A DNA stretch of 64,000 nucleotides, taken from NCBI RefSeq assembly GCF_009730915.1, contig NC_052488.1:21446305-21510304 (forward strand), written 5' to 3'. Origin of the DNA: Dioscorea cayenensis subsp. rotundata (taxonomy: Eukaryota; Streptophyta; Magnoliopsida; Dioscoreales; Dioscoreaceae). Below the pieces are notes generated by a model, which worked only from the letters and a program-made list of their open reading frames with translations, searched no databases and was not told the DNA's origin. Below, one piece after another: positions 33,901-44,900 of this stretch (position 1 is its first letter; every line of letters starts with the position of its first letter). Position numbers and translations under genes: made by a program.

Positions 33901-34251
33901 ATATAGAAAAAAGGAAAAAAGGTAGCACCTTTGAACGCATCCTTACACGAAGGAAGCCAGTACGTGCAATTCACCACCGCTTTGTGCCCCGGGAGCGTTG
34001 TTAGGATCTGGGCACTCTGCCACAGAGATCATTGTGTCTCAGAATCAAAAAAACAAACACAAATTCATAAATAACAAAAAAACAATGAAGAAAATAGAGA
34101 TAGAAAGTGAAACCTTGGGGCAAAAGATGGCAACGGCGGTTTGAGCTCCAAAGGCGATGAGGTCGGAGGGACCCCAGGAGACATTGTTGACGATCCGATT
34201 GCATCCCGCTCCGACGAACACCCTCTCGACTTCCACCCGGCCGGAAGCCAT
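27985..34251 (-). CDS. ELP2: Elongator complex subunit 2 (WD40), 10 exons
   Basis: Exons (minus): 34251-34114, 34016-33929, 33399-33314, 32923-32770, 31991-31831, 31732-31058, 30839-30518, 30273-30056, 29295-29118, 28482-27985; about 838 aa, equal to the Arabidopsis protein. ELP2 is a double WD40 propeller scaffold of Elongator, which modifies wobble uridines in tRNA and influences transcription. Recognisable blocks: [118 protein letters not shown]. All exon joins are in phase. In exon 10 one extra base in the run at 28335-28337 splits IWAIQDAS from [12 protein letters not shown] 34251 is the only plausible start. Confidence 0.93.
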
Positions 34252-34427
34252 GGCGTCTTCGCTAGCTTTGAATCACAATGAAGACGAATCCAAAAACCCT
34301 ACTACTGGCGTTAATGGAGCTCCGATAAGTGGGAACCTGTACCCGGATCCGATCCGTTCTAAGGTTCGGGTAGGATCCGATAATGGCGCTGGATCCATGT
34401 TTTGATTATTCTTCAGCTATCGGATTC

Positions 34428-34690
34428 GAGTTAGCGGATTCGGGTTGCGATTTGAATGCTGTGTTCCCGAACCGTTGATGGATTCGGGTCCTGATTTTTC
34501 TTACCCGTTTTGTGATTCGAGTGCTTTAATTTAAAAAGCACAGGATCCGATAGTGTAATTATTAGATCCGGAGATCAAGAACCAACGGTTAGCGGATTCG
34601 GGTGTTCCCGAACCGACCAAACCGTTGATGGATATACGGGTCCTGATTTTTTCTACCCGTTTTGTGATTCGGGTGCTTTAAATGCATCCG
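34428..34690 (+). repeat. Diverged two-copy direct repeat upstream of ELP2
   Basis: The phrases 'gttagcggattcgggt', 'gtgttcccgaaccg', 'cgttgatgga', 'cgggtcctgatttttt' and 'ctacccgttttgtgattcg' appear in the same order near 34430-34532 and again near 34587-34680. The DNA is rich in 'ggatccgat' and 'gattcgggt' phrases, which also occur from 34345. No coding potential is seen; it may be a decayed repeat lying in the ELP2 promoter region. Confidence 0.6.
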
Positions 34691-35900
34691 ATAATCGCTT
34701 GGATAGTTGGATCGAATGATTATATAGTATTACAATAAGTTAACAATCCAAATCCAACTGTTAATGGATCCGGGCCTGTCTGTACCATCCCGATAAGGCC
34801 CACTTCGTTATTTATTTTTCTTGACCTGGATTTATTTTTATTAATAATGATCATTTGTTTTTAATCCATAGCATGATTATCATGACCATTACAAATAGAT
34901 TATATCTATGAGAAATTTTGAAAAATAAATTTTGAATGGTTATTTTTTTTTTTTTACTCATAACATAATCCATTCCTATTACTATCGACGGTGATATAAT
35001 AACCTTCTATAATAATTATTCGAAGGGAGAAATTTGAGAAAAAAAACTATATAAAATTATTACTTTTAGTCTACTTTTTGTCCGGGTAGAGTAAAGAAAA
35101 TTCATCTTATTATTTGGAAAAGTAACAAATAACTCAGTTCAACATTCACCATCTTTTTCTAAAGTATTGAAAGAAATATTTTTTTACAAAGGCAAGAAAC
35201 GTCACCCGCAAAGGAATTAGCGAAAAGACAAATAATTAAATACAGTGATACACCAATTATTGTGGTTTGATGGTTTTTGAAATATTTACTATATGAGACA
35301 AGTTAACATACGAAATAATGACTATTTATTATATGTATCCAAGATGATATGTAAACTCTATAATAATAGATTCTTTTATTTTACAAATTTGAAAAATGTG
35401 AAATTATGAATTTTTTTCATAAAAAAACCTAATAAATATTGATAAACAGTGTTATTATAATATTTTTACAATATTTATATAATAATATTTATAAGACAGC
35501 TAATATGCTTTTTTCTTGGATATCTGCAGACTTGGAATATTTTCAGCAGGAATCATCTGATGCCGCTCAGAAGATCAAACGTTCCTCAACTTCCTGAGTT
35601 CCAGATCCACCGATCCCATAGGTGATATGATGCACACCACAGACCGGGAGTAATCTGCTTCTTTTGTTGCTAGGCAAGCCTGTGTCTCCAATGGTTGACT
35701 TCGCCAACTCAGCTCATTATCTTACCCCTCTTTTTCATTAGTCTTTTTATCCAATACTGTTTACTGATATCCTCATTCCGAATGAGGATACCAGTTTTAT
35801 TATTGTTGTTTTCCTATTCGGTTCTTTTCTGTTTATACTTGGTACTCTCTGTTCTCTTCTCTTTCTTAATAAATTCATGGTTTATTCACTTTATTAAAAA

Positions 35901-35936
<36 letters not shown>

Positions 35937-38900
35937 GCATACTCCAGGGATCCGATCATGCATGACTCCCCCACCTCATTAACATGACTAACATCACGAC
36001 CACAAAAGTGGTTGTCAAAAGGATGCTTTTAAACCAAGAAATGTTTTTGGTGAATTTTCAAGGGAATCTTGAGATATTTTCCAAAAAATGGAAATGGGAC
36101 AAGACAAATCCAATTCCTTGCATATCACTTTAAAAAAGTGGGACCAATTGTGAGTATACAAACACAAGTTGATTGATAATACAGTTGTGTTTGGATGGCT
36201 AAAGGCATCAAAATGGGACCTTCAACATTAACTTTGGTTCATAAATTCCTAACCATTTTTAGATAGCCACAATCACTAATTTAAATGCACAAGGACAGGT
36301 GCATGAACACTCCCAAAATTCTTAAAGGCTGCTACATGTCTCAATTACTTGCACCATAAAAACTTACTACAATTGTAATTAGATAATGAACATGTGATGT
36401 TTGTTTCATTAAAAGTTTTTTATTTTGTTTTTAGATGATGATCATATTTGTTGGTTAGGTAACTTAGGTGTGGGGGAGTTACAATGTCACTACATAGCCT
36501 AATTTGATTTAAATTATAGTATTTTAATAGTGAACATGTACTTCTATCACTCAAAGAAACGTTTTTAGAAAGTGAAATTTGTCGGTGAATGGGAAGTTGT
36601 AATCCTACCACCACATTTTTAATGAGAAAAGGTGGCATGAATTGATACATTTGGTGATTACAAAATTAAATGTATATATATATATATCGGGTATCATTTC
36701 ATTACGTGTTAACAATCATATAAATCATATGCAGTTTTTGATATTTTTATATATTTTTCTTGATTTTAGTGGAAAGAAATCTTTCATCTGATTTAAAATC
36801 CTCTCATAAACTAATACTATGACCGACAATCCTTTTAAATAATTATTTTATAAGAACTCTATTATGTATCTCCACTTTTTCTTTTACACCCGAACATTTA
36901 ATTATCTCTAATAATTTTATGTGAAATCAATTTTTTTATCATAAAAATGACATATTTGTTCATGTATTTTAATTTCCTATATATATTTATTTATATATGT
37001 AATTTTTTCCTCCTTGATATATTTGAGGCGGTTTATTTCTATTTTTTATTTTTTTTATAATTGAGAAACAAACCCTTCACGAATACTATAAAAGAGATTT
37101 ATCAAATAAATTTTTATTCCATTATAGGATGAAAATGATTTCACTTGATTTTATTTATTTTTTACTTGGATGCCTAATAATGACTACAAACAAAAATATA
37201 ACTCCTAACAAGTAAGAACATAGATTATAAACAACCAACAATTTCATTAACCTTAACAAACTCTTAAGAGTTTCAATCTTTGTCACCAAAAATCAACTTG
37301 CATGTTATTCATATATGTTTATATATGTATATATATAATTAATATATTATACCTGTTCTCAATCCAACCAAATTAACATCATTAGAAAAGAATAATACCA
37401 CCAACCAATCTAAAAGTTAACATCTAATCCCACAACCACAACTATTCTCATCCAACACTCACATTGATGACCATCTATCTAATCACAGCTTAATTAACAA
37501 TTTTTTTTTTGTTTTTTTAGAAAAGTGACAAGCATCACGATCTGCGGGACACGTATGACAGTGAGAAAGTTCTCAACGCCGACCCACACGCCTCAACCTC
37601 AGAGAGGCTATGAAGTTCGATCTCGGCTCTCCCAAAACGAAACACTTTACATGCAGAAAACCCGACGTCAATCGACCTAAAAAAATCGCTTTGACTTAAT
37701 AAACAATTCATCCACATTAAAAAGTTTGTAAATAAAAATTAATAAACTTTATTTAAATCATTACACAATCTTGGTTCATTTAATTTAACCATTCCAATAA
37801 AAATAGCAGCTTCCAAGGAAGTGACTTCAAAAAAGGAAGAAAGGTAAAGAAAGCAAAGGAAGGGCATTAGAAGGTTCAGAAAGAGGAAATCTAGGTCACT
37901 TTCAGTGAGTTTTGGATCACGTGGGCTATTTTCACTAGTTTTATTATTTCCTCCAACTTGCCACCTATTAAATATGTCTCAATATAAGATAAGCACGAGT
38001 CTTATTATATTATTAAAAGGTGCACCTTTTTGTCTGGATATTTCAATCATTTTTCCCATTATAACCCTGGCCTAAAACATGTTTTCTTTTTTGTCAATTT
38101 TAATTTATTTTTTTCTATTTTGATATTGATGGTATGATAATTATTTGCCGGGAAAGAAAATTGCCTCACATATGGTTTAAATGAAATATATAAAAATTTA
38201 TATAAATTTTATTATTAAAATTTTTGAAAAAAAATTGAGAGAAAATTACAATGTTTGTTTTTGGTTTATTAGTTTGCACAAAAACAAGAAAATTTGTTTG
38301 AAAAATCATGAAAATCAAAAATATTAAAAAAATAATTTTGATATATATTTTTAACAAAATAGATAAATTATGTCAAGGTATTCATAAAAGAGGAGTTAAT
38401 ATTTTAACTCATTTATATTTTTATTCAGAGTAAGTTGATATTTAAATTTATCTTCTAATTAGAGACACGTATATCATATACACAAAAATTAAATTTTTTT
38501 TTAAAGTAATGTTTAAAAATGACAACTATATTTCATTAAAAAAAATAAAAAATTAATATAAAAAGGGCTTGTTCGTCATTTCATACCCTACCATACGTGC
38601 GGCCTCGTGCACTGGAAAACTTAATTAAAAAAGAAAAAATTGAAAAATTAACGAAAAACCACAGTGATCGTCTTGACTCAACCTCTCAGAATCATCCATC
38701 CAAACACTCAACCCAATTTCTTCTATTTGTTGTTGGTTTAAAATTTAAAAACACGAATAAAATCAAACAAACCCAACCCCAAAACCCCTGACCCGAATAA
38801 TGACTCCCCGTCCAACTCCTCCGCCACAACCTGCCACGTCATTAAGTCAAAACAAATGGTAAAGTCTATTGGTCCCAATAGGTGGAAAATTACTTGTGTT

Positions 38901-39600
38901 TTGGTGCCCACACCAAGAATCACACCACCGTAGCTGCTTCCTTTCCGCCGCCGGTTCCATCCCAGCGCCACTCGTGTCCCTTACGCTCACCTCCACTTCC
39001 TTCCATGGGAAACGTGGTGGTGAAAAAGAAAAACCATAACAAATTTAAATTAAACCAAATTAAAATTCATCACATTTTTATATCACATGAGTTAAATGAT
39101 TTCAAATTATTGTTTGACAAATGCAAAAACTCAATAGCTGAAGATGTACCTACAACCTGAGAATTGATCATTTAGCATAATGTTACTGAAAATTTAAATT
39201 ATTATTATTATTATTTTAAAAAAATAGATAAATTACAATTTTACTGAAAAGAAAAATAAATAGAAACATGACAATCATAGAGAAGAAAAAATAACAAAAA
39301 ATAAAAAATAAAGCTGAGTTTGTAAAAACTACTGTCTAGTAAGCCTGAATTGTGATAGAAAGTAGACTCACGAGTTTGAGGTGAAAGGGGAAGATGAGCA
39401 TACTTAGTAGCGGTGGTGACCATAACTAATTAAATTTTTAATCCTAAAAAACCATATTTTATTAAATAATTAATTTTTTTTTAAAAAATTAACATGAATC
39501 GCGTTTCCCAATAGGACGTATTTCGCGCGACGGTGAAGGTGAGCATACTCACGAGCGGTGACGATAACCCCACTCATTCCACCACGCTTCTCTTCTCGCT
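34691..39600. other. Long AT-rich intergenic region
   Basis: There is no gene with recognisable domains. It holds an (ATA)n run at about 35909-35936, many short A/T homopolymers, and one isolated GC-richer island at about 37530-37690 with a short minus-strand frame of unknown kind. Around 38590-39010 the sequence becomes more mixed, with a Pro/Ser-rich short frame that looks like composition rather than a gene. The region may contain old mobile-element DNA, but no ends or domains were found. Confidence 0.5.
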
Positions 39601-39618
39601 TTCCAATCTCGCTACCCT

Positions 39619-39692
39619 TTATATATAACCAGTGTTTCAATCTCCACTTCCACTAAAACTTAATCCCAAACCCTAACCCTAACCCTAATTCC
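39619..39692 (+). promoter_or_regulatory. TATA box and telo-box of the MAPKK gene
   Basis: TTATATATAA at 39619-39628 lies about 65 bp before the start codon. Three AACCCT-type telomere-like units (39668-39688, telo-box AAACCCTAA) lie just before the ATG at 39693. Telo-boxes near plant transcription starts are known binding sites for TRB/telobox factors and are linked to growth-gene control and Polycomb recruitment. Confidence 0.65.
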
Positions 39693-40697
39693 ATGGCTCT
39701 CGTCCGCCAGAGAAGACTAGCTCTTACCCTTGACCTCCCCGTCGCCGACCCCGCCTCTGATCGCCGCCGCCTCCTCCCTCCCCTCCCCCCTCCTCCGGCG
39801 ACGTCCTCCTCCTCCTCTTCCTCTTCCGCCACTGATGACCGCATCTCTGACTTCGAGAAGCTCTCCGTCCTCGGCAACGGCAACGGTGGCACTGTATACA
39901 AAGTTCGGCACCGCCGCACCCTCGCTCTCTACGCCCTCAAGCTCCCATCCGCTTCCTCTCACTCTGCGTCTCTCCGCCGCGAGCTCGAGCTCCACCTCCG
40001 TGCCTCCCCTCACCCCTACATCCTCCCTCTTCTCTCCCCCATCCCCTCCCCCTCCGGCGACCACGCGTTCCTTCTTGAGCTTATGGATCTCGGCTCCTTA
40101 GACTCACTCCTCCGCCGCCATGGCCCGCTTCCTGAACCCGCCCTCGCCTCCATCGCCCGCCGCCTTCTCCTTGGCCTTGCCCACCTCCACTCACTCCAGA
40201 TCGTTCACCGCGACATCAAACCCGCCAACATCCTCGTGAACTCCGCTGGTGAGGTCAAGATCGCCGACTTCGGTGCCGGCCGACTCCTACGCCGGTCCCT
40301 CGACACCTGCCTGTCCTACATCGGCACCTGCGCCTACATGAGCCCAGAGCGATTCCAACCGGCAGCGCATGGCTACGATGGCTTCGCCGGCGACGTCTGG
40401 AGTCTAGGGCTTACAGTGCTAGAGCTGAGGCTAGGCCGCTTCCCCCTTCTCGGCGAGGGTGAGCGCGCCGATTGGGCGGCGCTTGTATGCGCGATCTGCC
40501 TCGGCGACGGCACTCCGGCGGAGATGGACGGTTACGATGCGTCGGAGGAGCTGAAGAGCTTCGTTGGGAGGTGTCTAGAGAGGGACGCAGCAAAGCGGTG
40601 GACGGTGACCGAGTTACTGAGCCACCCGTTCGTGGAGCGGTCTGACTCGGACGAGTGTGACCGAGTTTTCCGCGAGTTGGTCCGAACCGAGTCTTGA
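39693..40697 (+). CDS. Group D MAP kinase kinase (MKK7/MKK9 type)
   Basis: A single-exon gene of 334 aa, the usual size for the intronless group D plant MAPKKs. It has a basic/hydrophobic docking site at the N-terminus (MALVRQRRLALTLDLPV) and the glycine loop GNGNGGTVYKV at 61-71. The ATP lysine is K83 in YALK, the catalytic loop HRDIKPAN is at 172-179 and DFG at 192-194. The plant activation motif S-x5-S (S202 and S208 in SLDTCLS) is followed by YIGTCAYMSPERF. All catalytic residues are present. After DFG the sequence reads AGRLL where MKK7/9 have VSKIL, a modest departure. MKK9 and MKK7 act upstream of MPK3/MPK6 in ethylene, senescence and defence signalling. GC-rich codon use is typical of single-exon monocot genes. 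Confidence 0.92.
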   Translation: MALVRQRRLALTLDLPVADPASDRRRLLPPLPPPPATSSSSSSSSATDDRISDFEKLSVLGNGNGGTVYKVRHRRTLALYALKLPSASSHSASLRRELELHLRASPHPYILPLLSPIPSPSGDHAFLLELMDLGSLDSLLRRHGPLPEPALASIARRLLLGLAHLHSLQIVHRDIKPANILVNSAGEVKIADFGAGRLLRRSLDTCLSYIGTCAYMSPERFQPAAHGYDGFAGDVWSLGLTVLELRLGRFPLLGEGERADWAALVCAICLGDGTPAEMDGYDASEELKSFVGRCLERDAAKRWTVTELLSHPFVERSDSDECDRVFRELVRTES

Positions 40698-41952
40698 CTC
40701 GCTTTCTTCTTTGTGTCATCTGTGTACAGTCTCATGGAACTCGAAATCCTTGGCCTGGTGTAAATTTCCTGGGGAAGTGACTGGAATTCGAAAGAAGGTC
40801 AAGATGGCCTTTTTCTGTAATTCAGTTTGGAGATTTTCGGAATTAAATTAGTTCTTTTAAATGAATTTCTTGTGTGGAATTAATGATATATATATATAGA
40901 TCTAAATTAATCCCTTGAGAAAAACAATTATTAATAATAATTTTTAATTTTGTAATTAACAACCATTTATAATGTCGCTCTGTAAGAGTTTGGTGGTATA
41001 GTGCTGTTTGGAAGAGTATATAATTCAAAATTATGGGTCAGTTTGAAAATAAATGAGCGGCTTAAAAGTAATAAAATATAAAAACTAATAAATAAATAAA
41101 TAAATAAGTGGAACTAAAATTAAAATAAATGTGATGATATGTAAAGTGTGAAGATGAGTCAAGTGGGACACATGGTGTTGATAAAAGAAGAGAAACAATG
41201 TGAGGGCGGCCAAGAAGCCAAGATTTCCACCACGTTTTAAGCATTTCTTGCGCACACGACGACAAAGAAAGCCCGCCTACCGAATGGAAAACACTTCCAA
41301 CTTCAACGCCAGATAGAAAAAGATATCCTTTTGGGATATCCTTTTGGGCTCTTCCTAATCCCAATGACAAGCAGTTCTATTTTATAATTCATCATATTGT
41401 ATTAATTTGATTGGCCAACTGACCCACCAAAAGCTAACAGTCTAATCTTTCTCCGTAATCTACTTGCACATAGATATTCATTGCAAACACATAAGAACAA
41501 CACAATAATTAATGGAAAATGCCAACTTGTTCACTTAAATTTAAATAAAAAGAGAGTTAGTACCATTCAACAGGGGACGCCGAAATAAAAACAATATATT
41601 TGTTTATTGAAAACTGTAATGATTCTTTCAATATGCTATTCTTCCCAACCAACTTGATTAGTTAAATAAACTCCCTAATACATGCCCATCATTTAGTTAA
41701 AATTTTATTTGATATATCTAGTCAGTAAAAATAAAGAGTAGAAAGAGTGTTCCCCTACATTTTGTCAGTATTTTCTCTCAATCATAGAGAGAAACTCAGA
41801 TAAAAAATTTTTAGTATGTGTATATATGTATATACTATAAGGGAAAATATGTCTATAGTTGAAAATTTATACATGCCATAAGAATACGTAGACAGCTTCA
41901 TACCTATCGAACAAAATGAAAGCATGGAACCTTTAAGGGGTTGTCTCCTTGA
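40698..41952. other. Spacer between convergent genes
   Basis: 3' flanks of the MAPKK gene (+) and the HSF gene (-). There is an (AAAT)n run at about 41088-41106 and a 13-bp tandem duplicate (gatatccttttgg twice) near 41326-41352. No gene is recognised. Confidence 0.5.
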
Positions 41953-44900
41953 TCATCTCTTCGGTTCTAAATTGAGGGATCCATCCATCAGAAAATCAAA
42001 ATCAATATCAGAATTTGTAGTTCGCATGTTATGAGCATCAACCTGCTTGTCATCAACTGGTCTTTGATCGGAGAGAAGATTCTCTAAATAACTCGAGAAA
42101 AAGTCCATGTCAAAACCATCTTCTTCTACTGGCAAAGAAGAATTCGATCCTGTTGACATGTCATCAGCATATGGTAACAGATGATCAAAATCAATCCGCA
42201 TGGATTCTGAGTTGGTCAGTTCATCAGGACTAGGCACTGGCATGAGCAATGTTTTCGTGGACTCATCAACAGGAGGTGGTGGTGGCGGTGGTGGCGGTGG
42301 TGGTGGTGGCTGGTATCTTACAATCTGCCCTGTCGGAGCATCAACACCCTTTAAGCCACCGTGCTCTAGGGCGGGAAAGCGTCTTTTTTTTGATATCTCT
42401 GCTCTTTGTCTGTTATTTGGATTTTGCTGCATCGTCAGCTGAGACAGAAACCCGGGGCTCTGGACAGCCATGGCCAGGAAGGATAGCATCTGTTGTTGGT
42501 TTTGTTCCATTCCGTGGAGACTCTGTCTCAAGTCATGTACCTGATTCTCAGTGGTCTGTTGATGCTGCCTGAGTTTTATCAGCTCTTGCCTAAGCAAATC
42601 CTTATCCCTCTTGAGCCTTTCAACTTCTTCCGCAAGGCCAAACTTCCCGACTTCTACACATGCATTAACATTAGCACCTTTTGCTTCAGATTGCTGCAAC
42701 TGAGGATGGTCATGACCAGGTTTCCGTCTTATGATCATCTTAAGCAGATGTTTTTGATCCTTGATGAAACTCTTATTCGCAAATTCCAAGCGATCATGGT
42801 CGGCTTTGTGAAAACCCTGTCTACAATAAAGAAGTTCAAATCAGATAACATTATATGCAATCTTGCAATAAAAAGCAAAATATAAGGCCATCACCAAAAA
42901 AATAATCAAGATATCATAGACATATTTTAAAATAAATTCTGACAAATTAGTCTCCATCCTTTGAAATGCATTGGTGAACATCATTACACCACATGATCCA
43001 TGTCTTGAGTGTTTCCAGCCCACACTCAAGAAATGGATCATGGATTTCTTTTGGCTTGATGGAAACAACCTACTAAATTCATTGTGGATGGATTGTTTTC
43101 ATATATTATCAGTTGGAAAAGTAATCCATCTCTAATACTATTATGCGACCTAATCATATAGGCAGTATGATATGTAAAATCAATGGAATGCCAAGTTCAA
43201 ACAACTTTACTAAAAGCAATACAAGGAAAAAGGGGGTAAAAGAGAGAGCAGAAGAGGATAAATGGACTAAAGCAAACCAGTTCTTAATAAAATCATAAAC
43301 AAATCATCTTGATTAATCCTCTCCTTTGATGTAAAACATGACACTCTTGCTAAAAAAATTAGAATATCTTAACATCACAAAAATGGCTTTGAACTTCTGA
43401 ATTTCAGAGTAATAGCTTTGGAATGTATAGCATTAAAGAAAGTTGTCGGCTGCCTCAGTCTAAAACAGGCAAGATTCAAACACTCTAGGAATCTTTCCGT
43501 CCTTAAACTTAAATTTCCTTGGATCTTCACTTCAAAACATTATTATAAATTTTGAATCCATTTCCTCATAGATAACTTCTGGAATATCTCCTCTACAGAT
43601 GAGAACTCATGCTCCCTCTTCCAAATTACGTCATTGTTCATGAACATTTTTCCAGGGTTGAACAGCCATGCTGATGCCAACCGATGTTACCAAGTAACTA
43701 GTAGAATATTAACCATTCAAGTGAACAGGTCCATGTAAGGTTTTTCAGGGTTGCTAATAAGCGTGAAATTATGCATAATTTTTATATTATATTTTTAGCA
43801 CTTAACATGCATTCTCATTTGGATTCTGGTATGTTTTGAGGATTATTTTTATTTATTTATTTATTTTGTGAATCCTAGCAGCAAGAACCCCGTTTGGAGC
43901 GAAAGGAGTGTGTGTGAGGCAAATTGAAGGAATTCTACAATAAAATGAGCTTTTCTAGAGCATCCAATGCCCTACCCACACCTCCATTGGTGAAGTCGTG
44001 AATGCATCATCTTGCGACCAAGAACGCACCAAGAAGCCACCATAGATCAACCAATGGCCCTACCCACACCTTGACCCACGGCCCGTTGGTGGCAACTAAC
44101 GACCGTGGGAACCTACCCATGCCCCAATTGGTGAAGGTGTGAATGCATCTATCTTACAACCAAGAACACAGTAAGAAGCAACCACTGATCAACCAATGGC
44201 CCTATCCACACCTTGACCCACAGCCCGTTGGTGGCAACCAATGTCCGTGGATTGCCCCATTTTATTTTTTTCTCTAGGCAAGCACTAGTCCAACCCATGC
44301 CCCTCCCATGGGGCGTGGGTCTTTCTTTTAGGGTTTGGGTACAAAAGAGCAGGGACAAATTTCGAAAGGGGGCTTTTTCAGGAGTTTAGTTGTTGTCTTC
44401 CTCAAGCAATAGGGTGCCCAACAATGGCTCCCTAAGACCTTGGGAGGGGAAATAATTGATCAAAGAAGCATCAAAGAAACCATTAGAGAAATCAAGACGG
44501 TGGATTTCATTTGGATCAATTGGTGCCGGCTAAAAATCATGAGATTCGGAGAGTCCTTTATCTACCATCACATCATTGAGGGGAGTTTTAACCATGATTT
44601 ATTCTTTTAATCTTCCTCATTAAGTTGTACTTTGAACATCTTTAATATAATGGCTTAGATTTCTTTAATATTCAGACATCGGTGAAACTTATTGATGAAT
44701 TTGTAATCATATATCATTTTCTATTGGATTATATTGTTGTGGTTGAGGTTGTGTTTGCATTGATTGTTGGATTTATTGAAGCAAGAGCTCGAATCTAATT
44801 GTTTTATCCTACGCTCGAAGAGTTGAGAAACCTCAATATGTAGGGCTTAGTACAACTGTACAAGTAAAGAAAACATGCAACATACCTAGGGATAGGGCGT

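Noticed and set aside
35695-35982. 95-codon hydrophobic plus-strand frame
   Set aside because: Lies in T-rich spacer ending in an ATA microsatellite; hydrophobicity follows from base composition and there is no splice or family support.
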